Shown here piece by piece: positions 1 to 10,400 of a stretch of 36,605 nt of DNA (positions are counted from its first letter, which is position 1; every line of letters begins with the position of its first letter). The position numbers and the translations under genes were made by a program. Source of the stretch: Tubiluchus corallicola (taxonomy: Eukaryota > Priapulida > Priapulimorpha > Priapulimorphida > Tubiluchidae); assembly GCA_030141605.1 (NCBI GenBank), contig JAQGDQ010000595.1, positions 96,126 to 132,730 of the forward strand, in the 5' to 3' direction. The notes beneath the pieces are model-generated. The model had not been told where the DNA came from. It was given only the letters and a program-made list of their open reading frames with translations, and did no database searches.

Positions 1-95
1 CACTGTTCACCTGTATACAAATGTAAATGTGTTGCGGTCAATCAAAAAGCAGGGCTTGTTAGATTGTCCCACACTGTAAAAGAAAAAAAAGTAGT
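1..95 (+). repeat. Dispersed repeat D, copy 1 (cut by window edge)
   Basis: CACTGTTCACCTGTATACAA onward matches 23985-24077 at about 90 per cent, including AAAAAGCAGGGCTTGTTAGA. The family is unknown and its left extent cannot be seen. Confidence 0.8.
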
Positions 96-151
96 ACGTT
101 ATCATAAGATTTAGACTATCATCAGTTGCCTGCAAACTATTGTTTTTTCAG

Positions 152-273
152 GAATTTCAGATATTCAGCATGCGTTTGGTTGAGGTGAACAAACGAGTGC
201 CAATACCTAGGGAAGCTTATAATGTCTTGTGGGAGCACTGTATTCGTCTAGCTAATAGGTCTTTTGTTGAAGG
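152..273 (+). CDS. VPS50: VPS50 exon a (internal)
   Basis: Acceptor TTTTTTCAG ends at 151 and donor GTATGC begins at 274. The exon has 40 whole codons plus GG, giving [14 protein letters not shown] through NRSFVE. The split codon GG|G encodes Gly and continues into YA in the next exon. Confidence 0.93.
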
Positions 274-3200
274 GTATGCTTTTTTCTCACACTTAGCTAT
301 TATGCCACGTATGGGTCACCATATTTCCTGCCTTGTTATTTATTTGCTCAACTGGGACAGCATGCGATCTGTATTTGCAAGGCACTGGTTGATTTTTTGA
401 TTTAATATTTTATTTCGATCTTCACAAAGTTCATATACACATCACAAATTAATACAAATAATACAATAAATCATGACACACAACAATAATACAAATAACA
501 ATTAACGATATAACAGACTACGCCAATGACGTCTAATTACAGAAGTAAAGTTTACATCACTGTTTGAAATGTTCTTGCATATAAAATTTTCACTCTTATT
601 CAGCCTGACGTGTAAACTGTATGCACATTTTCTGTGAATCACATCAAACTAAATAAGATTAAGTCTAGTAGAAATATATCTAGCGCTCGTATCATATGAA
701 AAGTTAAACAGCTGCCGTGTTGATACATTATATGCAACCTTGAGTTTGCTAAGATTGTAAGAATAAAAATGTGTCCAAGTGGACATACAATAAAGCGTAG
801 TGCAGTAACTGGGTTCAAGTGCGATTTAGGCTCAGTTTTTCAGAGCCTTTTTCTTTCAGTTAATTAGCCATTAGGTTAATTGTTGATTGTACAGTCTAGC
901 CTCGTTATCTCGCTCCTCGTTATGCCGCCAAACTCGTCTTTCGCCATAGAAAGTACCAGGACGGATTTCCTGCTTTGATATTTACCTCGTTAAGTCGCCA
1001 CCCTCGCTTCTCGCCCTCGCCACGTCACGCTAGGATGAGTGCTTATGTAAACTATATTCGTTATGTCGCCAAACAGACAAACTCAGAGGAGAATCGATCA
1101 ATACATATACCGCGTGTCGATCAATATAACCGCTGTATGTAGACAATGCTGCTGTACTCGATAGACAGACATAATTAATCTAGTGTGTGTCTCACCAGGA
1201 TTAGATTAGGAGTGCTGTGGTTGGTCACCGATATCCTTACTCTATAACACCTAAGTTTATTGCATTTAAGTGTATACTCGAAAAAGGTTTTTTAAATGAA
1301 AAAGTAACATTCTAAGATTATTTTTATGACATTTTTTCATTTCTGATTTAATGTTGATTGGTATCATAATGCGAAATATGTTTTATATGTACATAGAGGA
1401 ACACTATGTTAATCAACTATTATGTATATACATATAGACTAACTTCGTTATATTCCCGTTATCTCGCTATACTTCACGTCTTCATTTCAAGATCGTAATA
1501 GAAATGTATCATTTATGCTGCGTTGTGTGATGTTTGTAGGTATGCCAGTGCAAAGAAATGCAGTAACGAGGGTCGTGCACTCATGCAACTTGACTTTCAA
1601 CAATATCTAATGAAGTTGGAGAAATTAACCGATCTTAGGTAAGACGGCCTACCTTACATCCTTGGTAGGACAGCCTTGGTGTAGATCATGGATCCTGGCA
1701 CATCATTAACGTTGTCATAACCACCACCATTGTCATCAGCATTAATATCACTGTTTTTATGCCCATCGCTGTCATTGTCATCAACATCGTCAGCCTTGGT
1801 GTAGATCATCGATCCGGGCACATCATTAACGTTGTCATAATCACCACCATTGTCATCAGCAGTAATATCACTGTTATTATGACCATCGCTGTCGTTGTCG
1901 TCAACATCGTCATTATTGTATTCTCGCATCTATTTGTTTTACTTCATTTGTTACGCTAATTTATTGTTTGTTTATGTCATAATTAAGGCTTATTCATGTT
2001 CAGCATAGCTTGTAAGTTAATTTCTTCTGCTAAGCTCATAGCACTGCAATGCATTGTCTATTTGTAATTGTATAACTTGTATTTTGTAATATTGTGCTAA
2101 ATGGATGAATAAATAAATCTAAATCTAGACATAAATAGACATAATTGTCTGATTATTAACTAAAGAATTATTTTTGTACAGCGTTCCCTCACTTATCTCG
2201 GGTGTTCCGTTCCAGGCGTGAATTTCCGCGAAATAGGGACGCTGCACTTATTTAACACTAACACGTTTGGGTGGCATCGTACGGCTTGAATAAATTCAGT
2301 CTCTAACGAAATTTCACATATAGCGCACAAGAAAACAAATTGCACGGTACCTGAGCCAATCAGCGACTGGGATACAGAGCAGCATTATCTGGTTGGTCGC
2401 TTTCCATCAATCAACCAATCGTGCAATCTCACGTCGGCAAGTAGCATCTCAAGCGGGCGCAACTACTACATTTCGTTTTTGGTGTGCATTCATCTGCCGA
2501 GTAAATACACTATTTACTGTAAATGGTAGTTTTTTATGATTTATAACATTCTTTGAAAACCCGCGAAACAGCGAGTCCACGATAAACGAACCGCGAAGTA
2601 GCGAGGGAACACTGTTCTTTTATCTGCTTTGAAGTTAATATTGCTATAATTTGCATAGAATAACTCAAACGTTTGTTTCTTGCACAGAGGTGTGGAAACA
2701 GCAGGAGGCATATTCACATTTTAATTTGTTTATTTTTATACGTTACGTAATTACTTGTTTTAATTTCAGGCCAATTCCGGATAGAGAATACGTAGAAGCT
2801 TATATAAAAGCTTATTATTTGCCGGATACTGTTATGGAAGAATGGGTAAAAGAACATAAGGTATGGTGGTAATTTGTCTTGTGATTTATTTTTTATTGTT
2901 TGTAATTCTTCTACTTACTTTTGCGAAATATATTATGTCCTAAAGGTGCAGACATTTGGCAGATGTTCAAAGCTAAATGAAAAAGCAATTTGCAAACCAC
3001 CCGAATCGTACATTTTCCCTCATTGCAGCTTTCGTGATTTAATTTAATTTAAATTAATGTGTGCTTTTATAAAAAAACGTCCAAAAGTTGGCACTTAAGC
3101 TTTTGTAGTTATTGAGATATCCTAAATCTCCATTTTCACGAGGATCATTTTGATTTCAAGCTCATTGTTCAGTGTTATTTCTAAGCTGAGATAATCCACG

Positions 3201-4022
3201 TTGAAGATGAAGTGCATTGCAAAAAACAAGATCTTGAAAAAGTTTGTGTTAAAGTTTGCTATTGTTTTTTGTTGCATTTCGATAAAACACTTAGCTAAGG
3301 TTAGTTGGACTTTGCCAAGACCACATTGAAGTTATATTTAAGTCCAGTAGATGGCTCTTCCAGACAATGATCTGGGCTTGGCAACAGAAAAACTGCAAGC
3401 AAAATGACTGCTTCCACGAGCTACTACCGGAGTTTCAAAATACAAATTTTTCACAAATGCTGTACTGGTTTTTAGCCAGAGAAGTGGAAACGGGGTTATG
3501 AAATTAAATTTTTAGTATCTTTTGAATATTTTCTTGGTGATTAGATGCTGCAATATAAAAAGTCCAATATATTTAGTGTTTGTTTTTATAAAAAAAACAG
3601 AAAACTGACATTTGATCGTATTTTTTGTGCATTCTACTTTGAAGCATGATAACACAGTTTTAACTGTGCCGAGTTGTGGACGGTTTTGGTTTGCAAGCAC
3701 ACTAATAAGGAAACTAAGAAACTGTTACAGAATTTCTTATGTTACTATGAAAATCCCCAGATCGCAACATGACCCCAATGAGTTTACCATTTTGCTGCAC
3801 TTTTAGACTATCTGACATAAATCTTTTTTTTAATTGCTAATTTAATGAAAAATAATTTTTGTGAATCTTTAATACATTGGTTGGCTCATTGGTTTTACCG
3901 TTTTGCAGGAATATACTAACAAACAACTCATTGCTCTAGTCAGCTGCGTAACTCACTTGAGTAAGAAAACGCGACAAAGAATTATAAATTCCATTGAGGA
4001 TTCGGAGAAGATCAAGCGATGA
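152..4022 (+). CDS. VPS50: VPS50 (syndetin/CCDC132), C-terminal four coding exons, 5' truncated by window
   Basis: Exons 152-273, 1540-1638, 2770-2860 and 3909-4022 join to 426 nt, which is 141 codons plus TGA. The protein contains [56 protein letters not shown] and a basic end SEKIKR. These follow human syndetin almost residue for residue in its conserved C-terminal domain (DUF2451). In known animals syndetin is the specific subunit of the EARP tethering complex, with VPS51, VPS52 and VPS53, and acts in recycling from endosomes to the plasma membrane. Splice phases are 2, 2 and 0, and all introns are GT-AG. The first exon here starts at an acceptor (polyT, CAG at 149-151), so the rest of this roughly 950-residue protein lies left of the window. 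The end matches the family end, so the C-terminus is complete. The gene converges on SUMO. Identification is by remembered family sequence, not a search. Confidence 0.95.
274..1539 (+). other. VPS50 intron with dispersed repeat and pogo-like fragment
   Basis: This 1,266-nt GT-AG intron holds no further exon that I can see. It is AT-rich except at about 892-1080, where a CTCGTTATCTCGC-type repeat fragment lies. Confidence 0.75.
892..1080 (+). mobile_element. Possible 5' fragment of a pogo/Tigger-like element
   Basis: The stretch begins CAGTCTAGCCTCGTTATCTC directly after a TA dinucleotide (890-891), and CTCGTTA-type motifs recur down to about 1068. A TA target and a CAG-start TIR rich in CTCGTTATC are usual for pogo/Tigger DNA transposons. 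I found no matching inverted right end. A related motif at about 1452-1470 runs in the same direction, so the element would be truncated or rearranged. Confidence 0.4.
1540..1638 (+). CDS. VPS50: VPS50 exon b
   Basis: Acceptor TTTGTAG ends at 1539 and donor GTAAGA begins at 1639. The exon encodes [19 protein letters not shown] and then [13 protein letters not shown], ending in AG, the first two bases of a split Arg codon. This is the most conserved block relative to human syndetin. Confidence 0.95.
1671..1910. repeat. Two-copy 120-bp tandem duplication in VPS50 intron
   Basis: Units 1671-1790 and 1791-1910 both begin CAGCCTTGGTGTAGATCAT and differ at a handful of bases. Each unit is itself rich in short CATCATT/GTCATCA motifs. 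The minus strand stays open as an Asp/Asn-rich low-complexity frame. I regard this as a by-product of the repeat and not a gene. Confidence 0.85.
1911..2135 (+). mobile_element. Possible non-LTR retroelement 3' tail
   Basis: Sequence after the tandem duplication runs into TGGATGAATAAATAAATC followed by TAAATCTA-type repeats at about 2103-2135. A poly(A)-signal-like AATAAATAAA with a short simple tail is a common 3' end of LINE/SINE copies. No coding remnant was seen, so the assignment is weak. Confidence 0.3.
2179..2614 (+). mobile_element. Pogo/Tigger-like MITE
   Basis: The left end reads CAGCGTTCCCTCACTTATCT. The right end, read inward on the minus strand, is CAGTGTTCCCTCGCTACTTC. Subterminal GGTGTTCCGTTCCAGGCGTG on the left resembles the canonical Tigger end. 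The left flank is TA; the right flank is now TT, so the TA duplication is decayed on one side. The 436-bp body has no transposase frame, making it a non-autonomous copy inside the VPS50 intron. Confidence 0.75.
2770..2860 (+). CDS. VPS50: VPS50 exon c
   Basis: Acceptor TTTCAG ends at 2769 and donor GTATGG begins at 2861. The exon completes Arg and encodes [17 protein letters not shown] then [13 protein letters not shown]. It ends in phase 0. Confidence 0.95.
2861..3908 (+). other. Last VPS50 intron, no other feature seen
   Basis: This 1,048-nt GT-AG intron is AT-rich and has no repeat, exon or RNA gene I can support. Confidence 0.7.
3909..4022 (+). CDS. VPS50: VPS50 terminal coding exon
   Basis: Acceptor TTTTGCAG ends at 3908. 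The exon encodes [20 protein letters not shown] and then [17 protein letters not shown], followed by TGA at 4020-4022. The human family member ends with a similar short basic tail. Confidence 0.94.
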   Translation, partial: EYTNKQLIALVSCVTHLSKKTRQRIINSIEDSEKIKR

Positions 4023-4270
4023 GCGTCTTGGGAGCAGAAATTAGTCGACACATTAATAGTGGCATTCCATATGAGCGAAAATAGATTATTTATTTAGACA
4101 ACTTGACATTAACTTTTTGCTGTCTCAAGTACATAAAATGTAAGTTGAAGATTACGGGCCCAAAGTTTTATGATTCAACATTTATGGATGAAGTGAAGCA
4201 TTAATACTCAATAGATGCAGCTTGAATGCTGTAATTCACACAATAGTACTATACTACATTGTGTGAATGT
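4023..4270 (+). other. VPS50: VPS50 3' UTR start
   Basis: No AATAAA occurs close after the stop. A weaker CATAAA variant lies at about 4133, and the first AATAAA on this strand is at 5581, beyond the hAT-type element. The real poly(A) site is not determined. A hairpin with 10-bp arms (ATTCACACAA/TTGTGTGAAT, about 4233-4268) ends just before the element. Confidence 0.4.
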
Positions 4271-4786
4271 CAGGGATGAGAATGACTAATTGCAAAAAAC
4301 TCTGAAACAGGTCGGGGTTTTTGGGGCCACCTAGGCCCCTAATGGGGTTCAAGGGAGCCCCCTTGGATCCAGCAACAAATTGCAATTTTGCGACCATAGA
4401 GAGCCTCTAAGTGGACTTAAAATATCAATTACCTTGTTTCATGCATAATTTAAAATACCCAACCAGCAAAGAAGCATGATACCTAATTGTCTCAAAAACG
4501 TCCAAGTACTGGCCGCTCCTATGCAAAAGTATATAAAAACTGTCTGCAATTGTTTCAAATAACTCCGTAAATCGATTCTATATTTTTATACATAGAGATA
4601 TACACGTGGTTACACTGATGTACGTGATGTAAACAAAGAGACGGCCTGCCATCTAGCGGTCAGTTTGTGAAATGTACTGGGTCCGTAAAAATTTTCTCAA
4701 CAAATTTACGCGATTTACAAAAAATGGCACTATTGGTCTTCCAAAAACTCGGAATTCCGCGTATCCGCGGAAAATTCTCATCCCTG
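4271..4786 (+). mobile_element. hAT-like MITE, family A, copy 1
   Basis: Terminal inverted repeats are CAGGGATGAGAAT and ATTCTCATCCCTG, with an inner block ending GGAATTCCGCGTATCCGCGG near the right end. GAATGT flanks both ends, consistent with a decayed hAT duplication. The 516-bp body shares colinear sequence with copies at 22257 and 30304 and has no transposase frame. Confidence 0.85.
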
Positions 4787-6142
4787 GAATGTAAGTTAAA
4801 GTGTTGCTTCGTGCTTGACAAATAGGTTAAATTTTGCAAATATAAGTTATGGTGATACTTGACAAATGTATGAGGTAACGCCGTTTTAAGTTTAGAAATG
4901 TCAGAAATGCTGTTTTCGGATATTTACGGTACACCTGCATTTTTAGCACAAGATACTAAGCTACTACATCAGCAGATAGATGATATATACGCATGCAGTA
5001 TCAGTAGTAAATGTTGAAATATTAATGCGTACAGTCAGTTGGGATAGAAAGACCACATTATTGTGGCTCTTCATCTAACATTAATACATTGTTTTAAAAA
5101 ATCGCGCAAATTTGTACGATTTTACTGCATAAATTTGTTCTCTGTTGCTAAGAAACCAGTTTATCGACTGTCTACCTGCTAATTCAAAGCTGTGTAACTG
5201 ATGTAAACTTTGATTCACTGATGTAATTTTGCCCGAGCGAATTCAACTCAAACCGTGTCCAGAATTTTAAACACAACTTTACAGTGACTGTCAACTCTGT
5301 ACCACTAAAGATATATATATATATGAGACAGTGACCAAATCCATTCTCATAGTCATGAAGTTAGACTCGTGTATGTACAGTTTAGATATGTATGTACAGA
5401 AGTATCTATAGAAATTATTTACCTAGTTATAAATTCCGTGATGTATGTTAAGCTATCGCTCAAAAACATCTACACAAAATCTGGTATACCTTTTGTTTCA
5501 CATATTTTATTTTACAATAAGGTAGGAATACATTATAACTGATCATAGTTCTTAAGCACATTGTGATTATACACTTAGTTAATAAACATTCCAGTACTAA
5601 TGTTGTTTAACCTAAATATTGATGTTTGTTGCTTTACCATTACTAATCTTTAAATAGACTATTGAAAAAATACATTAAAATAATGCCAAGTTGAACAGTA
5701 GCTTACGTAAGCAAAATTTTCACTGTACATGTGTATCTACAGTACTAAGATGTGCATGTGTGCGAACATTCCCTGTACAAAGACTATAGCGAGTCAATAC
5801 TTTTGTTAAACACAGTATGAATTACAGATGGAGGTAGACCAGTCAGTGTTCAACTAGCAAATCGGGCAGTTCTATATAAATCAAATATTTCAATTTTCAT
5901 AACTGGAAAAGTAAATAAAAGATGCAGCCGCAGGAAAATTTTTTATCAACGAGCCTTTTAAATTCTAAGGTTTAGAAGAACAACATGTTTCTTGCTGTCA
6001 GCATCAGCAGCCTACACTCATTTAAAGAATGGTATGACTCGAATTAATCGAGAAAAACAGAATTGAATTAAAAATCAATAAACGTACAGTACGTACAAAT
6101 GAACTCTTTCACATTAGTACTGCAGTTTTATGAGCTCTAAAC
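4787..6142. other. Intergenic, convergent VPS50/SUMO ends
   Basis: AT-rich DNA with no exon seen. It contains a TATATATATATA run at about 5309, and AATAAA at 5581 and about 5914 on the plus strand that could serve VPS50. Confidence 0.6.
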
Positions 6143-6540
6143 CAGGGGTGTGCAAACTGCGGCCCGCCGAGAGATCTTGTGGGGCCTGCGAAAAGGCTTG
6201 TCAACATAATGAAAGTGCGGCCCACGCGATCCAGCTAAAGTCTGCGCAAAGATAGTGCGGGGAGTTTCCCCTAGATCGGATGGCATTAACCCTTACAAGA
6301 CCGTTGTCACTTAATGTCACTGTCGGTCATGACGAAATATTTGGTTTTTAATATAAATTTTAATAACTAAATAGTTTCTTGAGTGTAGTAGTGCAGTAGT
6401 AATGATGTGCGCAAATCTGATGCAAAAAATTGTTATTAGGTCCTACTGTACTTGGCTCCTTGACCAAACTGTATGCGACCCGCAGGAATTGCGGGAATGT
6501 TTAATGTGGCCCGGCTAGTCAGATAATTTGCACACCCCTG
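6143..6540 (+). mobile_element. hAT-like MITE, family B, copy 1 (perfect 8-bp TSD)
   Basis: The element begins CAGGGGTGTGCAAACTGCGG and ends TTTGCACACCCCTG, giving perfect inverted ends. CTCTAAAC is duplicated exactly at 6135-6142 and 6541-6548. Eight-base duplications and CAGGGGTGTGCAAA-type ends are typical of hAT elements. The 398-bp body is GC-richer near both ends (GCGGCCC motifs) and non-coding. Confidence 0.93.
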
Positions 6541-7341
6541 CTCTAAACTAAGGAATACAGAGAATAAAAGCCAAATACAACAAACAAAAAATTACGTACA
6601 CGAGCGACAGTTTTTGCTCTGCCACTAAAACTGGCTTAAAAAACTGACTGGTTGCCTTGCAGGTTCAATTTGTACAAGAAATTTCAGTTGACTACGACCT
6701 AATTACAAGTGCCAGTGAATGAACAAAATACTACATCCGTTAAAAGTTAAAAGGTTTATTCTTCCGCAGTGTGCAATGTCAAAATTTCTTACAATTTAAT
6801 TACGGAAAATAAAATATGTGTGCAAAACAAAAAAAAGTCAATATGCAACTAACAAACTACTGTTATAACATGCTACACCTTTTAGACAGATAATTTACAA
6901 GTTATTCTGATTTTCACCTGCTGCTCATATTTAAAATGTACAGATGTAAACAGTTTTTTACTGCAAGAGCAAGCACAGAATGAAAAGTTATTTAAGTTCA
7001 TCTGTATCTTTGTAACAACGATAGCAATCTAATGAAAATGACGAACATTAACGAACTCAGTTGCGAGAAAAACGCAGTTTCCGAATCCTACTGCTCTTGA
7101 TAATTCCAATATATAGAGATCTTTTATAAGTGTTATAAAATGGAAGCAACAATGCTGATGACCGTGACGATGATGATGACAAGCAAAGACAATGACGTAG
7201 CAGCAAGTGGTTAAGCAGTCCCATTGGCTTTACTTTACTTCCAACAAATGTCTTTACTATCCTTACAAAAAGCAGCACGATAAACCCAATGGGACGATGA
7301 AAAAGTCATTTATACAAGTTCGCGCACACGCAGACAGACGG
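6541..7341 (-). other. SUMO 3' UTR and poly(A) candidate
   Basis: The minus strand downstream of the SUMO stop is non-coding. The nearest canonical AATAAA on the minus strand is at 6755-6760, 582 nt after the stop, which is a reasonable 3' UTR length. The family B element lies just beyond it. Confidence 0.5.
6755..6760 (-). terminator. Candidate SUMO polyadenylation signal AATAAA
   Basis: TTTATT on the plus strand is the first canonical hexamer downstream of the SUMO stop. Use in vivo is inferred from position only. Confidence 0.4.
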
Positions 7342-7410
7342 TCAGTCTGTGCTGCTGCCTCCCGTTTGCTCTTGGTACACTTCAATCACGTCTTCATTCT
7401 CCATTTCCAG
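7342..7410 (-). CDS. SUMO1: SUMO exon 5 with di-glycine and stop
   Basis: Acceptor TTTATTAG precedes 7410. The exon encodes [18 protein letters not shown] and SSTD, then TGA at 7344-7342. The TGG processing site is intact and leaves a four-residue tail to remove. Confidence 0.96.
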   Translation of the reverse strand: MEMENEDVIEVYQEQTGGSSTD

Positions 7411-10400
7411 CTAATAAAAAAATTATTTCAACTGAGTATAACAATGATTAATAAGCAATGTCGTATAGTGTACACTTATTTTGTGCATTTAGTAAATGGT
7501 ACATCCTTGCACTTAAACCTTTAAAAAATTCTGATGCTCTATTTTGCTACAAATGTAAACAAAAATAAAGACAATCTTTTATTCATGAATTAAAGAACCC
7601 ATAAAATCGGCACTCACATCGCTAGTTGTGTGATTTCAAGGTCAAATTTAACGTAAAAACGAGTTTTTTTGAACTAAAAGTGCTAACTGTCAATTAAAGT
7701 TTGACACCAATTTTATTAAATTTCATGATTTCCTAATGAAATCGAACCTCGAAGTTGCACTTTTTCAAAACATTTTGTTAGGTTTTGCCCGTGAAAAAAT
7801 TTGGAAAATCACAGGCTAAACGAATGTGCTAGCAACAGCTTGCTCGGATACAAAGTTGTTTCAGTGACGCTGAATTTGCAAACAATGCTACACAGTGAGA
7901 TGTGACAATTGATAATCAAACACAAACGTTGTCATAACTAAGGGCTGAGATTTTGCTGGCATCATTTAGTGAGTAAAACGAGCGATTCCAAATTCCAAAC
8001 TTTATACAGAAATGACACATTTGCACCCTATTTATTCTTATACCCACCAAGAAAAAGTTAAAAGTATCAGAAAATCCTAGTTAGACCATTTTGTTTCTGC
8101 TTTTGCGCAAAATTGAAATTTTATAAAGCGTTCTATTTACAAGACAAATGTGGCAAAGAATCTCGATAGTTAGGCCTACAAGATACAAGTCAGTGGTATC
8201 ATGTAAAATACTCATTAGTTATAATCTCATCACCGAACTGATGCAATGTATACAGAAAGTTATAATTATAGGTGACTAGAATAATACATACAATCGCTGT
8301 CAGTTTTAGTACAAAACCGATCTACTTCGTATCTATCTAGTTTTATACTTCGACTGCCGTTGATTGTACATATTACCTTAGTTATAATTTATGCCATAGA
8401 AGAGCTGTACCTAGTAAATGAAAAACTGAAGGTTATAGTTATGAGAACATTGATAACTGATATTGTGTTAGCAATTATGTGAAAAGCATGGACAAAGACA
8501 AATTTTACCTGTTTTGGAGTATCATCGTCGTTGATTCGTCGTCCGTCAAACAAAAACCGCAACGAGCTCGCTGGCATGCCCTGTGATAATGAAAAGCAAT
8601 TGATGCTCATTTTCTATCAAGACTTACACATTAATTATGACGAAATAGTTTTATTATTAAACACAGCAAGCAGTCACTTTGTAAAATTGAATAGTCCAAT
8701 ACACTAGGTTTCCACCCTAAATATTGAAGACATAACAGATTCTCTATTGCTTTGGCAATACTCACCCCAAGGTTTCAGAATTTCTTTAAAATGGAATGTC
8801 TAGCAAATTAAGTCTGAACTATCCCAAGGTTAGGGCAATGGGCAGAAGTGTATCAGTTTTTAGCAACCGGTCTGCGAATTTCAAACATAGCTATAGACTT
8901 ACGAACTTAGAAGTTTTTTTTAAAGAAAATACCAAAGAGAATTTCAGAGTTTTAGTCTTTAAAATGGAATGTCTAGAAAATTAAGTCTGAACCACCCAAG
9001 GTTAGGGCAATGGGCAGAAGTGCATCAGTTTTTAGCAGCTGGTCTGGGAATTTCAAACATAACTATAGACTTATGAACTTAGTTTTTTTTCAGAATTTTA
9101 GTCTTTAAAATGTAACGTGTGACAGCGAAAGAATGAGTAGCAAAATTTCCTTTTCATTAAATTGACTTGCTGCAAAACAAGTTACTGGTAAGCAAAAACA
9201 ATGTAAATGCATTAAGTAAAGGAATTAGGCATTCACTTATTACCAAAAATACAGACTTGCACTCTAGTTAGAGTACACGTGCACACGCGCCAGTTTAGAA
9301 AAAACTAACTATGTACTTACGACTCGTTCGCTATATGACTTCTTTAATTTTCCAAGCTGCGTTGTCATTTTGACTTTAAAGTGGATCTCCCCCTGATCCT
9401 GTAATATGACAGTTTAACTTTAAATCTGCTTGAAGCCGGTACAATAGACAAGTCCAAATTTACTGATACATTATTATTATTATTACCTTTTAGCCGGAAA
9501 TACTTTTATTTTAAATATTACTTAGTTACACTACATTAATACTCAGCTACTGAGTGGTAAATGAAGTCGGATTGGACGTTTAATCTACTTTTGTTTTCAA
9601 TATGATAGTAACGAACTGGTGCTGGTTTTGAAAGGAGGTGCTTTTTTCATTATTACATCACATTTGCTGAATACGTATCATTTCTATGTTGTACTCAAAA
9701 ATTTGATTATTACGTAGACCTCGAATATAAAGAGCCTTGGTTACAGCAGACATATTTTGGTGGCGCCCGGAAAATGCGTCGTAAGTGGACTATACTGTAT
9801 GAAGACAAACTTGGCCAACCCAAAACTGGGTTGCGATTTTTATCGATAGCCCAAGTAGCACCGCATGAAAAATTTTATGCATAGATTCATAACCAGGGGC
9901 CAGTTTCAGTAAGTTGTCACAAAGTTAACGACATCATTATTAATAGTTTAGTCAATGTAAAAACGACACGTTGAGATTTATGGTCAGAACACTGAAGGGA
10001 TGAAATGCATTATGGCAACTTCAGTTTAAACTTAGCAGAGCAACTGGAGCAAGCACCATAGGCAAAAAAGCTAAATGAAACTGAATGTAATCATGATAAT
10101 TAGTAATCAAATTCATAAATTTTAAAACAGGAGAAATCTTTGGGCAGTTACATAATCATCGTACGTTACAAGTAGCAAGCCATTATCCCCACACTAGTTC
10201 ATTAAGGAAAAAAGAAGCAAAATTTATAGTTTACCTGTCCAATAACTTTTAATTTAATATATTCGGCTCCCTGATCGCCACCAGCATCTTTTGCATCCTA
10301 AAAATATTCAAGTTTCAAGTTAGACACCCATAACCCGTATTATTTTTTTAGCAAGGCAGAAAAAGTGTACATGTGATTTTTATAGTGCTTTTAGCTTCTC

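Noticed and set aside
1654-1929. Asp/Asn-rich 91-codon minus-strand frame
   Set aside because: It arises from the two 120-bp tandem units within a VPS50 intron; there is no independent support for a gene.
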